From: Clostridium sp. AF37-5 | GTDB lineage: Bacteria; Bacillota; Clostridia; Lachnospirales; Lachnospiraceae | Direction of reading: 5' to 3' | Assembly: GCF_003477605.1 (NCBI RefSeq) | Contig: NZ_QUDR01000002.1 | Coordinates: 1-64,000 of the forward strand | Length of the DNA stretch: 64,000 nt | Shown: positions 60,135 to 64,000 of the stretch, in pieces | Layout of the letters: every line of letters begins with the position of its first letter | Numbering within the stretch: position 1 is the first letter of the stretch | The notes under the pieces: model-generated | Databases searched by the model: none | What the model was told of the DNA's origin: nothing | The model's input: only the letters and a program-made list of their open reading frames with translations | Program-made: the position numbers and the translations under genes

Positions 60135-61019
60135 ATGATGCAAAGAGAATTATCAAAGATTTTAAGAAATCACAAACATTGGTTAAGTGAAGATTGTAAA
60201 GACTGGGAAAATATGAGGGCTCACTTGCGCGAGGCTGACTTATCCGGGATGGATTTACGTGGAGCCGATTTACGTAATGCTGATTTGCGTGGGGCTAATT
60301 TATCTGGAGCTAACTTATGCAAAGCTAATTTGTTTGAAGCTGATTTACGTGAAGCCAACTTATCTAAGGCTGATTTATGTGAAGCTTGTTTATATGGGGC
60401 TGATTTATTTGAAGCTGACTTGCATAAGGCTGACTTATCTGGAGCTGATTTATGCAGAGCTTGTTTCCCCCTCGCCAACTTATCTGGAGCTAACTTATGT
60501 GGAGCTGATTTATTCAAAGCTGATTTGTCTGAAGCTGATTTATGTGGAGCTAATTTATGCACAACTAATTTATATAAGGTTGATTTAAGCGGGGCTGATT
60601 TACGCGAGGTTAATTTATATAACGCCGATTTATGTGAAGTTGATTTATTTGATGCTAAGTTATTTACAGCTGATAATATACCATTTTTCCCTTGTGCTTG
60701 TCCTGACTTTGGAATGTTTATTGGGTATAAAACAGCACACGAATATATTGTGGAACTTGAAATCCCAGAAGATGCAAAACGTGTATCTGCTACTACCAGA
60801 ATATGCCGATGTAATAAAGCAAAAGTATTAAGAATACTTAATCGAGACAGAACTGTAGCAGATATAACAGAAGTCCGTAGTGATTATGACTCATCATTTG
60901 TTTATAAAGTTGGAGAAATTGTTTCTGTTGATAATTTTAATGAAGATAGATGGGATGAATGTGGCACAGGCATTCACTTCTTCATTAATTTTCAAGAGGC
61001 TGTAAACGATGGTAAATAA
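60135..61019 (+). CDS. Pentapeptide-repeat protein
   Basis: 294 residues. From about 32 to 180 it is a run of A(D/N)LxG/xA pentapeptides (ADLRGANLSGANLCKANLFE), forming a right-handed square beta helix. A separate C-terminal domain of about 100 residues follows. Qnr- and MfpA-like members mimic DNA and shield gyrase, but many others have no known role. The third-position Leu/Phe rule is kept with few breaks. Confidence 0.88.
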   Translation: MMQRELSKILRNHKHWLSEDCKDWENMRAHLREADLSGMDLRGADLRNADLRGANLSGANLCKANLFEADLREANLSKADLCEACLYGADLFEADLHKADLSGADLCRACFPLANLSGANLCGADLFKADLSEADLCGANLCTTNLYKVDLSGADLREVNLYNADLCEVDLFDAKLFTADNIPFFPCACPDFGMFIGYKTAHEYIVELEIPEDAKRVSATTRICRCNKAKVLRILNRDRTVADITEVRSDYDSSFVYKVGEIVSVDNFNEDRWDECGTGIHFFINFQEAVNDGK

Positions 61020-61031
61020 GGAGGAATATTT

Positions 61032-61223
61032 ATGAAACAAGTAAAATTTAAGGATATTGAGAACAATGAGGTCCATGGAGGAATTTTAACAGATGATGGC
61101 GATGTTATTTGTGGCTGTTGTGGTGGATTAATTCCGGCAGACGAATTAACAGAAGAGTATGGTCATGTTATTTTAGAAGAGTTCTCCGAGTGGGTTTCTC
61201 TTGACAAAGCAATTTTAGATTAA
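61032..61223 (+). CDS. Small Cys-containing protein
   Basis: 63 residues. VKFKDIENNEVHGGILTDDG and ICGCCGGLIP (short words). AAGGAGG precedes it. A zinc-binding turn is likely. Unknown. Confidence 0.6.
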   Translation: MKQVKFKDIENNEVHGGILTDDGDVICGCCGGLIPADELTEEYGHVILEEFSEWVSLDKAILD

Positions 61224-61234
61224 TCTCATATTTA

Positions 61235-61264
61235 TACCCCTTGCGATTTCGCAGGGGGTTTTTC
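61235..61264 (+). terminator. Rho-independent terminator
   Basis: CCCCTTGCG, ATTT, CGCAGGGG, five T. The next promoter box begins at 61266. Confidence 0.9.
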
Positions 61265-61265
61265 T

Positions 61266-61305
61266 TATAATACGGAAATTATTTTAAATGAAAACAGACA
61301 TATTA
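61266..61305 (+). promoter_or_regulatory. Promoter motif with TATAATACG box
   Basis: TATAATACG at 61266, CAGACATATTA at 61295. Confidence 0.8.
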
Positions 61306-61341
61306 ATATTAGAAAGAAAATAATTCTTAGGAGGTTTTATT

Positions 61342-62589
61342 ATGAAAACAAAAAAGAAATTTATCGCAGGGCTATTGACACTTGCCTTATTATTTACTAT
61401 GATACCATCTAGTCGTATTTTTGCAGAAGATGAAGCAAATGTAAACATTTGGTTTTCCAATGAGCGTTTTGGCGGTTATTATCCCTTTGCTAAAACAGGA
61501 CAGGATGTCTATATTAACGCTGCGATTGATGCCGGGTCTGATTATAAAGTGACTGTACAAGTTACAAAAGATAGTTCTTCAATTCTTTTTAAGAATTTGA
61601 GCCAGACTAAAAATGTATCAGAAAAAGTTACACTGCGAGAATCCGGTACATATTCGGCGACCGTTTGTATTATTAGAAATAATGTAACAATTTTACAACG
61701 CAATGTATCTATTGAGGTCATGGATGCTATTCCGGAAATTAGCGAGCAGCCTAAAAATTTACAGGCTAAAGCTTATCAGGCGATTTCTTTTTCTTGCATG
61801 GCTAAATCTAAAACTGCTGCCTATCAGTGGTACGTTTCAGATGCTTTATATAAGGAAGGAACAGAAATTTCCGGTGCATCTACAAATACATTGTTATTAA
61901 CAGCTGAAAATGTTACTAGTGCAATTAATGGAAAATATTATTATTGCATTATTACAGATAATAAAATCAGTGTTTTGAGCAATTATGCATTATTATCTGT
62001 TGAAGGAGGCGCATCAGCAGCGGCTACGCCTGTGCCAACTACAAAGCTAATCTCTACTGCTAATTCAGAAACGCTTGTTACGCCAATTAAAAAAATTGCG
62101 TTAACCGTTTCTTATAATGCGAAACAAGCAATATTAAAATGGCAGGGGAAAGGCCGTGTATATCGAGCCAACACAAAAAAAGGAAATTATAAGTATATTG
62201 GAACCGGAACCGGGAAATATAAAGACAAGAAAATAAGAGTAAATAAGAGATATTATTATTTTGTATCCGGAACCAATTTTGTAACTAATGTAAAAAGTGT
62301 TAAAACTAAGCCAAATCCAGTTTTAAAAAAGTTTCGAGTAACTAAAAAAGGCAGAAAAGCAAATCTTGTCTGGAAACTAAGTAAAACAAATCAGGCAAAA
62401 GTGTCGATATATATTAAAACAAGAAAGCATTTTAAAAAATTAGGAACGGTATCTGCTGCAAAATATCCATGCCGGTTAAGCATTCCAAAAGGATATAAGG
62501 TGGTATGGGTTAAAATAAAAGCATATAATGTAATTGCTAAAAAGAAATATTATAGTAAGTATTCCAAAGCAGTAAAACTTAACTTTTAA
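61342..62589 (+). CDS. Secreted Ig-like surface protein
   Basis: 415 residues. Signal peptide about 1-29 (ending SRIFAED). A first beta domain (30-130), an Ig-like domain with AYQWYVSDALYKEGT and YYYCIITDN, then a basic C-terminal fibronectin-like region. No LPxTG. Similar secreted proteins bind host or cell-wall sugars. AGGAGG precedes it. Adhesion or mating contact is plausible. Confidence 0.75.
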   Translation: MKTKKKFIAGLLTLALLFTMIPSSRIFAEDEANVNIWFSNERFGGYYPFAKTGQDVYINAAIDAGSDYKVTVQVTKDSSSILFKNLSQTKNVSEKVTLRESGTYSATVCIIRNNVTILQRNVSIEVMDAIPEISEQPKNLQAKAYQAISFSCMAKSKTAAYQWYVSDALYKEGTEISGASTNTLLLTAENVTSAINGKYYYCIITDNKISVLSNYALLSVEGGASAAATPVPTTKLISTANSETLVTPIKKIALTVSYNAKQAILKWQGKGRVYRANTKKGNYKYIGTGTGKYKDKKIRVNKRYYYFVSGTNFVTNVKSVKTKPNPVLKKFRVTKKGRKANLVWKLSKTNQAKVSIYIKTRKHFKKLGTVSAAKYPCRLSIPKGYKVVWVKIKAYNVIAKKKYYSKYSKAVKLNF

Positions 62590-62622
62590 TGGGAGGACTA
62601 CCTCCCGAAAGGAGGTCTTAGT

Positions 62623-62934
62623 ATGAAAAACGTAATTACATTAAAAGACAGCAAAGTGATTTTGCATAATTTTGAAGGAATAGAAAAGAATATATCTTTG
62701 CGGATATATCCGACCAATCAATTTACACTGAGTCTTAGTTATAAAGATTCCTCATGTATTACTGTTCAATATGCCATCAAAGATGGCTGTATTGAAAACC
62801 AAGCACTATATAATTTTTTTCAAAACATTGGACAAGGAAAACCGCTTACTTTTGTATGTTTAAGTGGAAATTTCTACTTATTAGAATACAAACCAACGCC
62901 ATTAATGATACAAAAATTTTTGAAAGAAATATAA
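62623..62934 (+). CDS. Hypothetical protein
   Basis: 103 residues, beta-rich and soluble. AAAGGAGG precedes it; a GGGAGG/CCTCCC hairpin (62591-62606) separates it from the surface protein. Unknown. Confidence 0.6.
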   Translation: MKNVITLKDSKVILHNFEGIEKNISLRIYPTNQFTLSLSYKDSSCITVQYAIKDGCIENQALYNFFQNIGQGKPLTFVCLSGNFYLLEYKPTPLMIQKFLKEI

Positions 62935-62936
62935 GA

Positions 62937-62962
62937 AAGGCCCCTTCGGGGGTCTTTTTTTT
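62937..62962 (+). terminator. Rho-independent terminator
   Basis: AAGGCCCC, TTC, GGGGGTCTT, eight T. Confidence 0.85.
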
Positions 62963-62977
62963 AAGAAATTAAACAAA

Positions 62978-62988
62978 CAGACATATTA
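62978..62988 (+). promoter_or_regulatory. Promoter motif CAGACATATTA
   Basis: Exact copy 43 bp before the start at 63021. Confidence 0.7.
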
Positions 62989-63020
62989 AAAATATCAAAA
63001 ATAAAGAAAGGATGATAGTA

Positions 63021-63482
63021 ATGCCGCAAAAAATATTATGGTTTAGCCGGCACGAAATGAGCCCGGAACAAAAAGCTGCTTTAGGTAACGATGTAGATAT
63101 TATGCAAATTAATCAAACAATTAACCATGCATCGGAATTATTGGACGATATACAAAAATCAGATGTAATTGCAATTGTTGCTCCTATTGGGCTGCAAAAA
63201 GAATTTTTGAATCTTGCAGATGGGAAGCCGGTAATTATGGCAAAAAATCAAAGAGTTTTTGAGCCTCAGCCGAATGGTGAAGACAAAGTGCGTTTTCGGT
63301 TTGACGGTTGGGAACAACTAAAAAAAATCGAAGTTGTAAAAGAGCCATACAATCCCAATAAAGAGATTGAGCAAGAAGAACGCAAAAGTTTAGATGAATT
63401 ACTTGAAGATGTAAGAGACACCAATTATCCGCCCGATGATTTTATGAACGAGCCGATTGAGCCCGATGATTTAGAATGCTAA
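63021..63482 (+). CDS. Hypothetical protein, phage-type
   Basis: 153 residues. PQKILWFSRHEMSPEQKAAL, a middle alpha/beta part (DVIAIVAPIGLQKEF) and an acidic tail. The opening recalls small phage proteins with CARF-like beginnings, which I cannot confirm. AAAGAAAGGA suits ATG 63021 rather than 63012. Confidence 0.6.
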   Translation: MPQKILWFSRHEMSPEQKAALGNDVDIMQINQTINHASELLDDIQKSDVIAIVAPIGLQKEFLNLADGKPVIMAKNQRVFEPQPNGEDKVRFRFDGWEQLKKIEVVKEPYNPNKEIEQEERKSLDELLEDVRDTNYPPDDFMNEPIEPDDLEC

Positions 63483-63489
63483 TAATTTC

Positions 63490-63517
63490 CCCGTCAAAAG
63501 GCGGGGATTTTTTTTGT
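63490..63517 (+). terminator. Rho-independent terminator
   Basis: CCCCG pairs with CGGGG, then eight T. Confidence 0.8.
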
Positions 63518-63537
63518 TTGATTTTTTAATTTCAAAC

Positions 63538-63548
63538 AGACATATTAA
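63538..63548 (+). promoter_or_regulatory. Promoter motif CAGACATATTA, tRNA-proximal
   Basis: Exact copy ending 15 bases before a tRNA. The short gap means transcription should begin within about 5-15 bases of the motif, so TATTA could be the -10 element. Confidence 0.8.
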
Positions 63549-63563
63549 AAGTGTAAGAAATAT

Positions 63564-63635
63564 CGCGGGATAGAGTAGTGGCTACTCATCGGGCTCATGT
63601 CCCGGTACACGCAGGTTCGAGTCCTGCTCCCGCAA
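63564..63635 (+). tRNA. Initiator tRNA-fMet (CAT)
   Basis: Acceptor CGCGGGA/TCCCGCA has the C1-A72 mismatch of bacterial initiators. The anticodon stem TCGGG/CCCGG carries the three G-C pairs; the loop CTCATGT gives CAT. T arm GCAGG-TTCGAGT-CCTGC is perfect. The D loop is slightly short. No CCA is encoded. Initiator tRNA on a mobile element is unusual. Confidence 0.88.
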
Positions 63636-63679
63636 TTCTCTATAAAAATAGAGGAATTAAATTTGAAAGGAGTTATTTT

Positions 63680-64000
63680 ATGGAATGTTATGAAGATGTA
63701 GTAATATTGCAAGGGGCAATTATTAGCAAAAGAGTAAATGAAGAAAAAAAGATGGGGGCAATCGTAGTGAATACGACTTCGTCCAGCGACCGAACAAAAC
63801 ACAATTGTCCAAGATTGGTTAGCTTTAATTTAGAGCAGATTGCAGATTTTGAAGTCGGTGATTTTGTATGTGTTAAAGCGGAGGTGCAAAGTTATCTTGG
63901 AGCTCCAATCGAAGAAGGCGGTAGACGTCCAAGGCGTCAGTCTTTAGTAATTAAAGAAATTACAAAAGCGAAAACTCGTGTCGAACAGGAGTATGGAGTG
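63680..64000 (+). CDS. OB-fold/SSB-like protein, 3' truncated
   Basis: At least 107 residues, open at the window edge. VILQGAIISKRV, then LVSFNLEQIADFEVGDFV and CVKAEVQSYLG, is the strand pattern of single-strand binding proteins. GAAAGGAG precedes the start. It shares the 63538 promoter with the tRNA. It would fit with the Rad52-like protein. Confidence 0.6.
   Translation, partial: MECYEDVVILQGAIISKRVNEEKKMGAIVVNTTSSSDRTKHNCPRLVSFNLEQIADFEVGDFVCVKAEVQSYLGAPIEEGGRRPRRQSLVIKEITKAKTRVEQEYGV

Noticed and set aside
60221..60562. Minus-strand protein rich in Lys-Ser-Ala repeats
   Set aside because: It is the antisense shadow of the pentapeptide-repeat gene; its periodicity comes from that repeat.
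1..64000. Large phage or phage-plasmid
   Set aside because: Despite YopX, Rad52-like and Lar-like genes there is no capsid, portal, terminase, tail or lysis gene, while VirB4, PrgI-like, pilin-like and MobV genes are present. A phage part outside the window cannot be excluded.

Overview
The window is a 64-kb, AT-rich piece of a large mobile element from a low-GC Gram-positive host, most likely a gut clostridium of the Lachnospiraceae. The signs are strong GGAGG ribosome sites, a BspA/InlB-type secreted transglutaminase, PrgI/Maff2-type conjugation proteins, a MobV relaxase and an initiator tRNA without encoded CCA. No capsid, terminase or tail gene is visible, so a conjugative megaplasmid or ICE fits better than a phage.

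Layout: secreted and cytosolic transglutaminase-like proteins (1-3.5 kb); small regulators, a minus-strand membrane pair and a possible antisense RNA (3.5-5.9 kb); a HicB-like, MazG-like, Sir2, HAD and SLOG operon (6.0-9.1 kb); an SPFH protein behind a pseudoknot leader (10.5-11.7 kb); a type IV secretion block with two VirB2/Maff2-like pilins, VirB6-like, PrgI/VirB3-like and VirB4 proteins and a 1,450-residue surface protein (11.8-24.8 kb); an SMC-like ATPase (24.9-27 kb); a tRNA-like RNA with a P-loop/ribbon-helix-helix operon (27.1-28.3 kb); a MobV relaxase divergent from a 0.9-kb non-coding origin-like region (28.4-30.2 kb); accessory genes including a DNA methyltransferase, AAA+ ATPase and YopX proteins (30.2-36.6 kb); a nuclease-dead Cas12f/TnpB-like gene, repeated structured RNA and a sigma factor (36.7-39.3 kb); small membrane, Cys-rich and cassette-like genes (39.8-51 kb); a DUF5688-like gene, a Rad52-type annealing protein and a DnaQ-like exonuclease (51-56.4 kb); an accessory string including ASCH, YopX and pentapeptide-repeat proteins (56.5-61.2 kb); then an Ig-like surface protein, initiator tRNA and an OB-fold/SSB-like gene cut by the window edge.

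The unifying signal is a repeated promoter-like word, CAGACATATTA. It occurs 24 times, almost always once per operon, usually right after a terminator, and each time oriented towards the gene it precedes. Nine copies also carry a TATAATAYG-like box whose start lies exactly 29 bp upstream. The sigma-70-family gene at 38.8 kb lacks its own copy and lies downstream of the Cas12f-like gene, which has one, so a private transcription programme run by that sigma factor is the simplest reading.

The strongest candidate for an undescribed system is the 36.7-39.3 kb locus. The Cas12f-like protein has Asn where the RuvC-I Asp should be and Glu where the RuvC-III Asp should be. A roughly 50-nt RNA element with a covarying stem occurs on both sides of the gene. 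A tandem array of covarying hairpins leads into the adjacent sigma factor. This resembles RNA-guided transcription factors derived from TnpB/Cas12f (TldR-like or dCas12f-sigma), but the guide and target are not established from sequence. All functional statements rest on motif reading alone; no database search was possible.
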